A stretch of DNA of 64,000 nt. Source: Pusillimonas sp. UBA6240. GTDB taxonomy: Bacteria > Pseudomonadota > Gammaproteobacteria > Burkholderiales > Burkholderiaceae_B. The position numbers and the translations under genes were made by a program. The stretch is from the NCBI GenBank assembly GCA_002441445.1, contig DJWC01000070.1, forward strand, positions 14,743 through 78,742. Reading direction: 5' to 3'. The notes beneath the pieces were generated by a model, which saw only the letters and a list, made by a program, of their open reading frames with translations, made no database searches and was not told the origin of the DNA. This document shows, piece by piece, positions 51,956 through 59,788 of this stretch; the stretch's first letter is position 1; the number at the start of each line of letters is the position of its first letter.

Positions 51956-53164
51956 CTAAACTAAGATATTCCTCTCGATCAGCGACTCGACCTGATCCTC
52001 GCTCAACGCAAGCAATTCACGCGCGATCTCGCGCGTATGCTGGCCCAATAGTGGCGCCGGCGACGACGGCGCCGATTCGGCATGCGAAAACCGGAATGGC
52101 GCGGAGTTATATGTACTCGGCCCCATTTCAGGATGATCCATCGTCACCCAATGGCCTCTGGCCTCGAGCTGCGGATCGGCCTCCAGCACGTCCCGAGCGT
52201 CCTGCACCGGGCCGGCAGGCACACCCGCCCTTTGCAGCAGTTCGGCAAGCTCCAGGCTGTCGTAACGCCTGCAAGCCGCTGCAAGCCTCTCTTCGATGGC
52301 ATCCTGGTGATCGAGGCGCTCAGCGGCGCGAGACCACTCCACGGGGGCATCGAGGGCCAGCGCCCGGCATAAGGCCTGCCATTGCGTATCCGATTGGATG
52401 GAAATGGCTATCCACCGGTCCTCTCCCTTGCAGGGAAAAACACCTTGCGGCGCATATTGGATGTGACGATTGCCATTGCGGTTTTGCACGACTCCGTTGG
52501 CCATGTAGTGCATTACACTGGGGCCGATCATCGCAATGGTCGGCTCCGTCTGTGCTATGTCTATGCTCTGACCAACCCCCGTGCTGCGCTGATGGCGCAA
52601 GGCCGCCAGAATCGCGAATGCGGCGTGCGTCGGATTGGGAATGTGATCGGGATAGTTGGTCCCTGTACCGGCCGGCTCCTTGTCCGGCAGACCGGTCAGA
52701 TGCTGCAGGCCGGTCACCGCCCCAATGGTCAAGCCGTAACCAAGATCGTTCCTGTCCGGCCCCGAAGCCCCTTGCATGGACATCGATGCGAAGACGATGG
52801 AAGGCTGGATGGCGCGCACAGCCTCGTACCCGAGCCCCAGCTTATCCATGACGCCCGGCGTGAAATTGTTCGTCACCACGTCCGCAGCCTCGATCAACCG
52901 CTTCACCAGCGCGAGCCCTTCGGGCTCCTTGATATTGACGGTGATGCTACGCTTGCTGGAATTACGATCCGCAAAGTAGCCGCTGCGATTGATGCCCGGC
53001 ACCTTGTCCTTGTACGGCTTGGCCAGACGCAAGGTATCGAGCCGCTTCGATGTTTCGATCTTGATCACATCCGCGCCCAAGTCCGCCAATAGCTTCGTCG
53101 TATAGGATCCCGCGCCGATCCATGTGAAATCGATGACCCGCACCCCTTTCAGCAATCGCTTCAT
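51956..53164 (-). CDS. Family III CoA-transferase, subunit with catalytic Asp
   Basis: CoA-transferase of 402 residues: GVRVIDFTWIGAGSYTTKLLADLGADVIKIE, NFTPGVMDKLGLGYEAV, and catalytic D173 in NYPDHIPNPTHAA. Its ATG overlaps the stop of the next CoA-transferase gene by 4 bp. Two adjacent, translationally coupled family III genes are typical of heteromeric enzymes such as BbsEF or SmtAB; this is the active-Asp member. Confidence 0.92.
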   Translation of the reverse strand: MKRLLKGVRVIDFTWIGAGSYTTKLLADLGADVIKIETSKRLDTLRLAKPYKDKVPGINRSGYFADRNSSKRSITVNIKEPEGLALVKRLIEAADVVTNNFTPGVMDKLGLGYEAVRAIQPSIVFASMSMQGASGPDRNDLGYGLTIGAVTGLQHLTGLPDKEPAGTGTNYPDHIPNPTHAAFAILAALRHQRSTGVGQSIDIAQTEPTIAMIGPSVMHYMANGVVQNRNGNRHIQYAPQGVFPCKGEDRWIAISIQSDTQWQALCRALALDAPVEWSRAAERLDHQDAIEERLAAACRRYDSLELAELLQRAGVPAGPVQDARDVLEADPQLEARGHWVTMDHPEMGPSTYNSAPFRFSHAESAPSSPAPLLGQHTREIARELLALSEDQVESLIERNILV

Positions 53165-54429
53165 GCCACGCTACCTTTATTGGTTAACACATCGATCTCG
53201 TCTTCGGAGCATCCTCCGGCCCGAAGCACCTGTGTGGTGTGCTGGCCCAAGGAAGGAGCGGCCGTTCGCAATGACCATGGCGTTTCCGACAACATGTAGG
53301 GCGCGCCCGGCATCCGCAACGAGGTACCGCCCGCCGAGACTGTCTCCACAAAATAATTCCGGTGCCTGCGCTGGGCCGTATCGAGTTCGGACGTATCGTT
53401 GATCGGCGCGATCGGGATACGCCGCTCGCGGCCCTTGGCCTGCAGTTCCGCTTTGGTATGGGACAATGCAAAAGGCTGAAAGATTTCCAAGAACCTGTCC
53501 TTGGCTTCCTTGGACGACAGGAATTCGTTTTCCTGCCAGCAAGGCTGGGACAGATCGCCAGCGCCCTCCACGCCTTCCTCGACCAACCAGCGAGTGGTGT
53601 CCGGCCAGAAGCGATTGCCCCCCACCCCACCGGCCATGAGATAGACATACCCATCCTTGCACTGGAACACTCCGGTCCCCGCCAGACGCTGTTCGCCGGC
53701 ATTGCGGCGTCTTATCGTTCCCTCGAGGTCATAGAACTGGACCGCGTTCTCCATGCCCATGACGACGCATTCCTGCATGGATACGTCTATGTGCTGGCCA
53801 GCACCGCTGGCTTCGGCATCGAATACGGCGGCCATGGCCGCGACGGCGCCGAATAAATGGGCCGCGCCCACCGCCTGCTCCCCGAAGGCGACCATAGGGG
53901 CCGTGTCCTTGTAGCCGGCCAAATAGAGCATCCCGCCCATCGCCATGGCGACAAGATCGCTCCCATGCCAATGCGCATAGGGGCCGTCTTGGCCAAAGGC
54001 CGTGATGCTCAGCATGACCAATTGCGGCGCGACTTCGCGCAATGCCTCGTACCCCAGGCCTCGCGCCGCCATGACGCCAGGCGCTTCACTTTCGATCAAT
54101 AAATGCGCGCGCTGCGCGAGCCTGCGCAAAGCGGCCCGGCCTTCCCGAGTATCCAAATCCAGTGCAATGCTTTTCTTGTTAGTGTTCTGATACTGGAAAA
54201 CCAGACTGGCGTCCAAGTCTTCTCGACCTTGAATCCGCGGTTCCCACCGCCGGCTGGCCGCGCCGGACAGCGGTTCTACCAGCACGACCTCCGCGCCCAT
54301 ATCGGCAAACAGCTTGCCGCAATAACCCCCCCAGGGCCCCGCCACATCCAGCACGACAACGCCGTCCAGCGCTTGCGCCGGCAGGCCGCCGCCCGCAGCA
54401 GGCAACACATTCTTATTTACATCATTCAT
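53161..54429 (-). CDS. Family III CoA-transferase-like subunit, Asp replaced by Glu
   Basis: Protein of 422 residues with the family fold (GVVVLDVAGPWGGYCGKLFADMGAEVVLVEP, ESEAPGVMAARGLGYEAL). At the catalytic position it has E184 (VAFGEQAVGAAHLF) instead of Asp, and it has a longer N-terminus than its partner. Likely the non-catalytic or structural partner in a heteromer with the protein encoded downstream. First gene of the nine-gene operon; the ATG follows immediately on an 11-bp repeat shared with the IclR side of the divergent gap. Confidence 0.88.
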   Translation of the reverse strand: MNDVNKNVLPAAGGGLPAQALDGVVVLDVAGPWGGYCGKLFADMGAEVVLVEPLSGAASRRWEPRIQGREDLDASLVFQYQNTNKKSIALDLDTREGRAALRRLAQRAHLLIESEAPGVMAARGLGYEALREVAPQLVMLSITAFGQDGPYAHWHGSDLVAMAMGGMLYLAGYKDTAPMVAFGEQAVGAAHLFGAVAAMAAVFDAEASGAGQHIDVSMQECVVMGMENAVQFYDLEGTIRRRNAGEQRLAGTGVFQCKDGYVYLMAGGVGGNRFWPDTTRWLVEEGVEGAGDLSQPCWQENEFLSSKEAKDRFLEIFQPFALSHTKAELQAKGRERRIPIAPINDTSELDTAQRRHRNYFVETVSAGGTSLRMPGAPYMLSETPWSLRTAAPSLGQHTTQVLRAGGCSEDEIDVLTNKGSVA

Positions 54430-54430
54430 C

Positions 54431-54537
54431 TCAATATATGGACCAGTGGTTTGTTTATATACGTAGCGGCTGCATAATTCTCTAGCATCAGCCGATCTCA
54501 GTCAATTTTAAATCCCTATACAAATCCCATATATTGA
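54431..54537. promoter_or_regulatory. Divergent control region bounded by an 11-bp inverted repeat
   Basis: TCAATATATGG at 54431-54441 and its exact reverse complement CCATATATTGA at 54527-54537 flank the AT-rich gap between the CoA-transferase operon and the IclR gene, each arm next to one start codon. The 85-bp spacing is compatible with paired operators for the IclR protein. Confidence 0.5.
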
Positions 54538-54552
54538 ACTTTCATCGCTAAA

Positions 54553-55401
54553 ATGGGTTACTATCTTTGCCACGACAGCGACGTGGATTTCCTCATGCAA
54601 AACAAGTCTTCCAAAGTCTCCTCCCCCTCCGTATCAGGCACGCAAACCATACAGCGCGCCGCTGCGCTGATGCGTCTGCTGGCTGCTCACAACCGTAATG
54701 GACTCCGGCTGGTGGACCTCTACCAGTTGGCGCAATTGGAACGCTCGACGACCCACCGGATCCTTCAGGGCTTGATCGCAGAGCAGCTCGTTGCACAACA
54801 CCCCGACAACAAGCGTTATTTCCTCGGCACGCGGATATACGAAATGGGCTTGGCCGCAGCGCCAACATTCAATTTGCGCGATCTGTGCCATCCTCATATC
54901 AGGCGACTCGCCGAATTGACGGGCGACACAGTCTTTCTTGTGACGCGAGCTGGATTCGAAGGCGTTTGCATAGATAGGCAGGAAGGCTCCTTCCCTATCC
55001 GCGTATTTGTCATGGACGTGGGCCGACGCCGGCCTTTAAACATCGGAGCGGCTAATATCGCCATGCTCAGCACGCTGCCCGATGAAGAGATCAGTCGGAT
55101 TTGCCTCGTAAACAAGGCAAAAATCGAAGAAAGCTATCCTAAATATTCCGAGGCCAGCCTTTGGAACAAGATCAATCACAGGCGCCAACAGGGCTTTGTC
55201 ATCAATACCGTGCTCGAGGTCTCGCGGGCCATGGCAATCGCGGTTCCGATACACGCCACCTTCGAGAAATCGGCCAATGTGGCGATCAGCATTTCGGCGG
55301 TCGATGAAAGGCTCAACACAGAACGAATCGGCGAGGTATCGGGGCTTCTGCTCGAAACGGCCGCCAAGATAGAAGCCGAAATCAAAGCGTTGCCGCGCTA
55401 G
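54553..55401 (+). CDS. IclR-family transcriptional regulator
   Basis: Regulator of 282 residues (an alternative ATG at 54595 removes 14 residues; neither has a clear SD). HTH TIQRAAALMRLLAAHNRNGLRLVDLYQLAQLERSTTHRILQGL, effector domain with CIDRQEGSFPIRV, RRPLNIGAANIAML and GFVINTVLEVSRAMAIAVPI. It diverges from the nine-gene operon and is convergent with the Bug/DUF35/thiolase operon; control of both would make sense since their steps appear complementary. Confidence 0.92.
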   Translation: MGYYLCHDSDVDFLMQNKSSKVSSPSVSGTQTIQRAAALMRLLAAHNRNGLRLVDLYQLAQLERSTTHRILQGLIAEQLVAQHPDNKRYFLGTRIYEMGLAAAPTFNLRDLCHPHIRRLAELTGDTVFLVTRAGFEGVCIDRQEGSFPIRVFVMDVGRRRPLNIGAANIAMLSTLPDEEISRICLVNKAKIEESYPKYSEASLWNKINHRRQQGFVINTVLEVSRAMAIAVPIHATFEKSANVAISISAVDERLNTERIGEVSGLLLETAAKIEAEIKALPR

Positions 55402-55485
55402 GCGGCCACCACGGACGGGGGCTCATTCCTCATTCACGTGGTGGCGCTAGCCGCACCGCAGCGCCCATCTCCGCGAATATGCGGC

Positions 55486-56466
55486 TTACTGGGTCTGGTA
55501 GATACCCGCCATCTTGGCCAAATCGCCCCATTTTTTGATATTGCTCCGGATGCTGTCATGCATCTGCTGAGGACTGCTGCCCACCACGACATAACCCTGC
55601 GCTTCCAGCTTGGATGCATTGTCCTTCAATGCCTTGACAATGGCTCCATTGAGCTTGTCCACCACCTCCGCGCTTGCGCCGGCGGACATGCTGAAGCCGT
55701 ACCAGGTATCGGCATCGTATCCCTTCAACCCCAATTCCGCGAATGTGGCGACGTCAGGGATCGCAGGGCTGCGCTTGGGGCTGCCGATGCCCAGGATCCG
55801 TATCTTGCCAGCCTGCGCCAAGTCCACAGCCGAGGCCGACTGCACGAACATCATCGAGATATGCCCGCCCAGCAAATCCGTCATTGCCGGCGCTCCACCG
55901 CGATAGGGCACATGGCTGATATCGACCCCCGCCTTCTCTTTGAAGAGCTCCCCCGCCATATGCTGGGACGATCCCACACCCGCCGAACCGAAGGTCAGCG
56001 TCCCGGGCTTGGCCTTGGCGGCGTCAATGACATCCTGCAGTGTCTTATAGGGCGCATCGGCCTTCACGACCAGAACCAGCGGCGCAGCGACCGCGATCGA
56101 TAGAGGCTGAAAGTCCTTCAGGGGGTCATAGGCCACCTTCTTGTAGATGACGGGGTTGACCGACAAAATGCCATCGGTCGTCAGCATGAAGGTATACCCA
56201 TCCGGCGCCTGCGCCTTCACATGATCGGCCGCAATCATCCCGCCGGCTCCCGAGCGATTCTCAACCACCACGGGTTGGCCAAGCTGCTCGGACACGGACT
56301 GACCCACCAGGCGAGCGAGCGTATCAGTGCTCGCCCCTGCCACATAAGGCACCACGAGCTTGATCGGCGCGGATGGATAATCCTTGGCCGCCGCCCCCGC
56401 CTGCATGAACATCAATGACGCCGCGAAGGCGGCGACCCCAATTATTTTCTTGTACCCGTAAGACAT
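55486..56466 (-). CDS. Tripartite tricarboxylate transporter binding protein (Bug/TctC)
   Basis: Binding protein of 326 residues with a signal peptide (MSYGYKKIIGVAAFAASLMFMQ... ending AAA) and the family core KLVVPYVAGASTDTLARLVGQSVSEQLGQPVVVENRSGAGG. Start 56466 is chosen for its AAGGAGAT SD. No tctA or tctB is nearby. It is in one operon with the DUF35 protein and the thiolase-fold protein, 57 bp downstream of the former, and presumably binds the compound they help degrade. Confidence 0.93.
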   Translation of the reverse strand: MSYGYKKIIGVAAFAASLMFMQAGAAAKDYPSAPIKLVVPYVAGASTDTLARLVGQSVSEQLGQPVVVENRSGAGGMIAADHVKAQAPDGYTFMLTTDGILSVNPVIYKKVAYDPLKDFQPLSIAVAAPLVLVVKADAPYKTLQDVIDAAKAKPGTLTFGSAGVGSSQHMAGELFKEKAGVDISHVPYRGGAPAMTDLLGGHISMMFVQSASAVDLAQAGKIRILGIGSPKRSPAIPDVATFAELGLKGYDADTWYGFSMSAGASAEVVDKLNGAIVKALKDNASKLEAQGYVVVGSSPQQMHDSIRSNIKKWGDLAKMAGIYQTQ

Positions 56467-56523
56467 TTTCCGATATCTCCTTCCAACAATCACTAAGTTA
56501 ATGGATGAAAACCATGCGAACCG

Positions 56524-56940
56524 TCATGCCACCGCGTCGAAAACAAAGCTCGGAATGCGATAGCCGTCAGGATGGTCGACGTACACCATACGAACCGGGG
56601 CATCCAGGCGTATGTGCTCGAGATCGCTGTGCGCCATGTGGGAAACCATGATCGGGCCTTCCTCCAGCTGGACAGCAACAACGAGATGCGGCGCGGGATA
56701 CGCCGGCAGATAGGTCCGATGGAACACCGTCCACGAAATGATCCGGCCTTTGCCAGAGATCGGTCGCCATTCGTATTCCATGCTGAGCGACACCGGGCAA
56801 GCAGGCCCTGGCGGATAGCGGAATTCATTGGAGTCCGGACACCACTGCAGTTTCATGCAGCCTTGGGCAATGCTTTCCCACATCGGGGCGTCATAAGGTG
56901 AAAACAAACGCGGGGACTTAGCGGATTCGCTCGGATTCAT
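56524..56940 (-). CDS. DUF35 OB-fold protein with degenerate zinc ribbon
   Basis: Protein of 138 residues, DUF35 family: N-terminal rubredoxin-like zinc ribbon and C-terminal OB fold (GRIISWTVFHRTYLPAYPAPHLVVAVQLEEG). The ribbon normally has CxxC twice; here it reads C34-P-D-S37 and C48-P-V-S51, so two of four ligands are missing. Such proteins pair with thiolase-fold enzymes (BbsA with BbsB, ChsH2 with Ltp2). It lies 11 bp after the thiolase gene, so they probably form a complex. Confidence 0.88.
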   Translation of the reverse strand: MNPSESAKSPRLFSPYDAPMWESIAQGCMKLQWCPDSNEFRYPPGPACPVSLSMEYEWRPISGKGRIISWTVFHRTYLPAYPAPHLVVAVQLEEGPIMVSHMAHSDLEHIRLDAPVRMVYVDHPDGYRIPSFVFDAVA

Positions 56941-56951
56941 ACTTAAACTCC

Positions 56952-58124
56952 TTAAGCGCCATAAATGACCGACATGGCCTTACCGGCGACATCGGACGTA
57001 TATTGGACATGCCGGCAATTAGGCACCTGCCGATTGCCCAAACCTCCGCGGGCTTGGCGAACCGCCTCGACCTGATGGTTCCAACCTTGCATGTATGACT
57101 CGGACAAATGCCCGCCGCCAGTATTGATCGGCAACTTGCCGCCGACTCCGATTCCATTGCGGGCGATGAACTCGCCGGCTTCGCCGACGCCACAGTAGCC
57201 AAAACCTTCCAAGGCAAACAGAATGTGCGGACTGAAACTGTCGTACACCATCAAAGCGTCGATATCCTTGGGGCCAAGGCCGGCCGCATCAAATACCTGC
57301 TTTGCGGCCTTGTTCTGAGCCGGAAGATAGAAGTCCAGAAGACGGGGACCAAGGCTGGTCGCCTTGCTATTCAGGTCGGCGCGGCCTATGCCGCGGATAT
57401 AGACGGGCTTTGTTCCGCTCTTTGCGGCTACCTTCCTGGCTCTCTCAGCCTCCATGACGATCAACGCGACACCGCCGTCATTGATCAGGCAGTAGTCGTA
57501 CAAACGCAGCGGTTCCGCAATGTAAGCGCTACCGAGGTAGTCTTCCATGGTAATGGGCTTGCGCATGATGGCATTGGGATTCAGGCTGGCCCATTGGCGC
57601 TGTGCCACGGCCACTTGCCCCAGCGTGCTATCGTCTAGACCGTTCAGTTCTTTGTAACGCTGGTACATCAAGGCATACAGCGCGCCCTGCGACGTCAAAC
57701 CCCAGGCGCTGTGATATACATAGGACAGAAAAGCCCCCCCGCCCATTGCCTCAGGACCGCCATACTGCACTGCCGCCGAACGCTGGTCATTGCCGTAAAC
57801 GAGCGCAATCACCTCGGCCATCCCCGACTTGATAGCCAGCACCGCTTGCAGTACTGCCTGAATGGCATCGGCCTGCCCGCCCCAGCGCGGATCGATATTG
57901 AGGATCTCGCCCATGCGCTCGTACGCCGTCGTGGGGCCCACGATCAAGCCATCGACTTCGTCACGCGCGATGCCGGCATCCCTCAACGCGCAATTGAACG
58001 CCTGCGTGGCGTAGCCATAGGAATCATGCGGCTTTTCACCGCTGCGCACGCGCTTGTAGTCTTCCACCCAATCGGTATGACCTACTCCGACGACAGCCGA
58101 AATACTCGATGTACTGCTATCCAT
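56952..58124 (-). CDS. Thiolase-fold protein (SCP-x/Ltp2 type) without catalytic Cys
   Basis: Protein of 390 residues, thiolase superfamily. Where thiolases carry the nucleophilic Cys this protein reads RWGGQADAIQAV (80-91), with no cysteine. It keeps VYDSFSPH (Y294 region) and GGGHLSESYMQGWNHQ (336-349, with Y344) in place of the usual His/Cys active-site loops. Ltp2-type steroid aldolases are Cys-less thiolases working with a DUF35 partner, so a retro-aldol cleavage of a 3-hydroxyacyl-CoA is at least as likely as thiolysis. Start 58124 chosen by family N-terminus; a longer frame begins at 58169. Confidence 0.87.
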   Translation of the reverse strand: MDSSTSSISAVVGVGHTDWVEDYKRVRSGEKPHDSYGYATQAFNCALRDAGIARDEVDGLIVGPTTAYERMGEILNIDPRWGGQADAIQAVLQAVLAIKSGMAEVIALVYGNDQRSAAVQYGGPEAMGGGAFLSYVYHSAWGLTSQGALYALMYQRYKELNGLDDSTLGQVAVAQRQWASLNPNAIMRKPITMEDYLGSAYIAEPLRLYDYCLINDGGVALIVMEAERARKVAAKSGTKPVYIRGIGRADLNSKATSLGPRLLDFYLPAQNKAAKQVFDAAGLGPKDIDALMVYDSFSPHILFALEGFGYCGVGEAGEFIARNGIGVGGKLPINTGGGHLSESYMQGWNHQVEAVRQARGGLGNRQVPNCRHVQYTSDVAGKAMSVIYGA

Positions 58125-58539
58125 TCTGAATTCGCTCTCTCTTGCGGTCGCTGTAGCCGTGAATGCCATGAAAGGTCAGACCGCGGCACACAACAGGTCC
58201 AAGATTATTGATACGGCGGCGCCGACCGTTCGCAACGGTATCAAGTCCACCATGTGGTCCGCATTATAGGAGTCCAGGCAAATATCGCGCATTAAAGACG
58301 AATAATAGGCCCATAAATCTCATAATGTGGACTATATGCCTATCCCAAAGTTGCCAGAACGTGGCATTCGGGGATCCCGGTGTCTTGGCTCGCCACAGCA
58401 CTGCACCAACCCGCAACTTGGAGCTGGCGGCTGCAACGCATCAGGAAATTGAGCCCTATCGCATTGCACGGGCATCGCCGCACTCGGGCGAGTTACGCTG
58501 GACATATCCCGGCGCGAAATGTATTTCCGCGGCATGGCG
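58125..58539. other. 415-bp intergenic region upstream of the thiolase/DUF35/Bug operon
   Basis: No gene supported. AT-rich from 58255 to 58340. It holds a spaced imperfect inverted repeat: GTCCGCATTAT (58257-58267) and ATAATGTGGAC (58322-58332), one mismatch over 11 bp, 54 bp apart. The minus-strand promoter for the thiolase operon should be here. The last part trails the radical SAM gene. Confidence 0.55.
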
Positions 58540-59610
58540 TCAGAACAAGCTGAGCTGGTCTCCAAGCGCAGCCGGGCGGCGAAACTGTGTGGTGTCCAGC
58601 ACGATGCGCCGCTCGTTCAGGCCGGCTTTCGTGCAGGCCTTGCGGAAGCGTTGCCGCAGAAGGTCCGCAAAAACGCCCATGCCCCGCATGCGGGTGCTGA
58701 AGTCGGCATCGTAGGCCTTCCCGCCGCGCATCTGGCGCAGCAGGTTCATGACATGCGCCGCCTTGAGAGGGTGGTGTGCTTCCAGCCATTCTTGGAACAG
58801 CCCCGCAACTTCGTGCGGCAGCCGCAGCAAAGCATAGTACGCGTCGATCGCCCCGGCTTCCTTGGCCATGAATACGATTTTCTCCATGTCATGGTCCGTC
58901 AGCGCCGGTATCACGGGAGCAAGCAGGACGCCGGTGGGGATGCCGGCCCGGCTGAGCGCGCGCACCGCGTCCATGCGCGCCCCCGGCGTACTGGCCCGCG
59001 GCTCCAGCGTGCGGGCGATATGGCGGTCCAGCGTGCCGATGGACATGAAGACCCGCAGCAGATTCTTGCTTGCCATGCGCGCCAGCAGATCGGCGTCGCG
59101 CAAGATGGAAGCGGACTTCGTCGTGATGCCGACCGGATGGTTGAATTCTTCGAGCACCGCCAGGATATCCGCGGTAATGCGCAGGCGGCGTTCTATCGGC
59201 TGATAGGGGTCGGTATTGCTGCCCAAAGAAATGAAGCGAGGCCGGTACGACGGCCTGGACAGCTCCGCCCGCAGCAACTGCGCGGCATTCTGCTTGGCAT
59301 AGAGCCTGGTTTCAAAATCCAGGCCGGGCGAATGGTTCAGATAGGCATGGCTCGGCCGCGCATAACAATAAATACAGCCGTGCTCGCAGCCCCGGTAGGG
59401 ATTGATGGACCGGTCGAAGGGGATGTCGGGAGAATCGTTGCGCGTGATGATGGACCGCGCCGTCTCCATCGAAACCGTAGTAGCCGGCCGGCTTGCATCC
59501 TCATCCGCAGGCTGCGGCCATTCGTCATCGAACACTTCACGAGCGTGCTCTTCGTAACGGGAATTACGGTTGGAAAGGCTGCCTCGGCCTTTGATCGTCG
59601 TGGGGAACAT
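58540..59610 (-). CDS. PA0069-family radical SAM protein with C-terminal clamp-binding motif
   Basis: Radical SAM protein of 356 residues, distantly related to spore photoproduct lyase. The [4Fe-4S]-SAM motif is C75-x3-C79-x2-C82 (RGCEHGCIYCYA); downstream are FISLGSNTDPYQPIE and GVLLAPVIPALTDHD, typical of the family. The protein ends GDQLSLF, matching the QL(S/D)LF consensus for binding the DNA polymerase sliding clamp. Start 59610 has an AGGTGG SD. A consensus LexA box lies 12 bp upstream. Together these point to a DNA-damage-induced activity at replication or repair sites; substrate unknown. Confidence 0.92.
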   Translation of the reverse strand: MFPTTIKGRGSLSNRNSRYEEHAREVFDDEWPQPADEDASRPATTVSMETARSIITRNDSPDIPFDRSINPYRGCEHGCIYCYARPSHAYLNHSPGLDFETRLYAKQNAAQLLRAELSRPSYRPRFISLGSNTDPYQPIERRLRITADILAVLEEFNHPVGITTKSASILRDADLLARMASKNLLRVFMSIGTLDRHIARTLEPRASTPGARMDAVRALSRAGIPTGVLLAPVIPALTDHDMEKIVFMAKEAGAIDAYYALLRLPHEVAGLFQEWLEAHHPLKAAHVMNLLRQMRGGKAYDADFSTRMRGMGVFADLLRQRFRKACTKAGLNERRIVLDTTQFRRPAALGDQLSLF

Positions 59611-59622
59611 AGGCCACCTATA

Positions 59623-59642
59623 TACTGTATATTTGTACAGTA
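59623..59642 (-). promoter_or_regulatory. LexA (SOS) box of the radical SAM gene
   Basis: TACTGTATATTTGTACAGTA, with the invariant CTGT-N8-ACAG core and further symmetric TA flanks (59621-59644). It differs from the E. coli consensus only in the central N8. It lies 12 bp before the start codon, so it overlaps the promoter or transcription start. Confidence 0.88.
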
Positions 59643-59788
59643 TAAAAGAAAACAGCCACGCACCCCTACTTTGCGCGCGACTTCATAGGCGGCCGGGAAA
59701 AGCCTTCACCTGCGCAAGCCGATGCTTACTTCGCCGGAAACTGGGCATGGCCCGGGCTTTCGCGCCTCCGGCCATCGCCCAGCTATCA

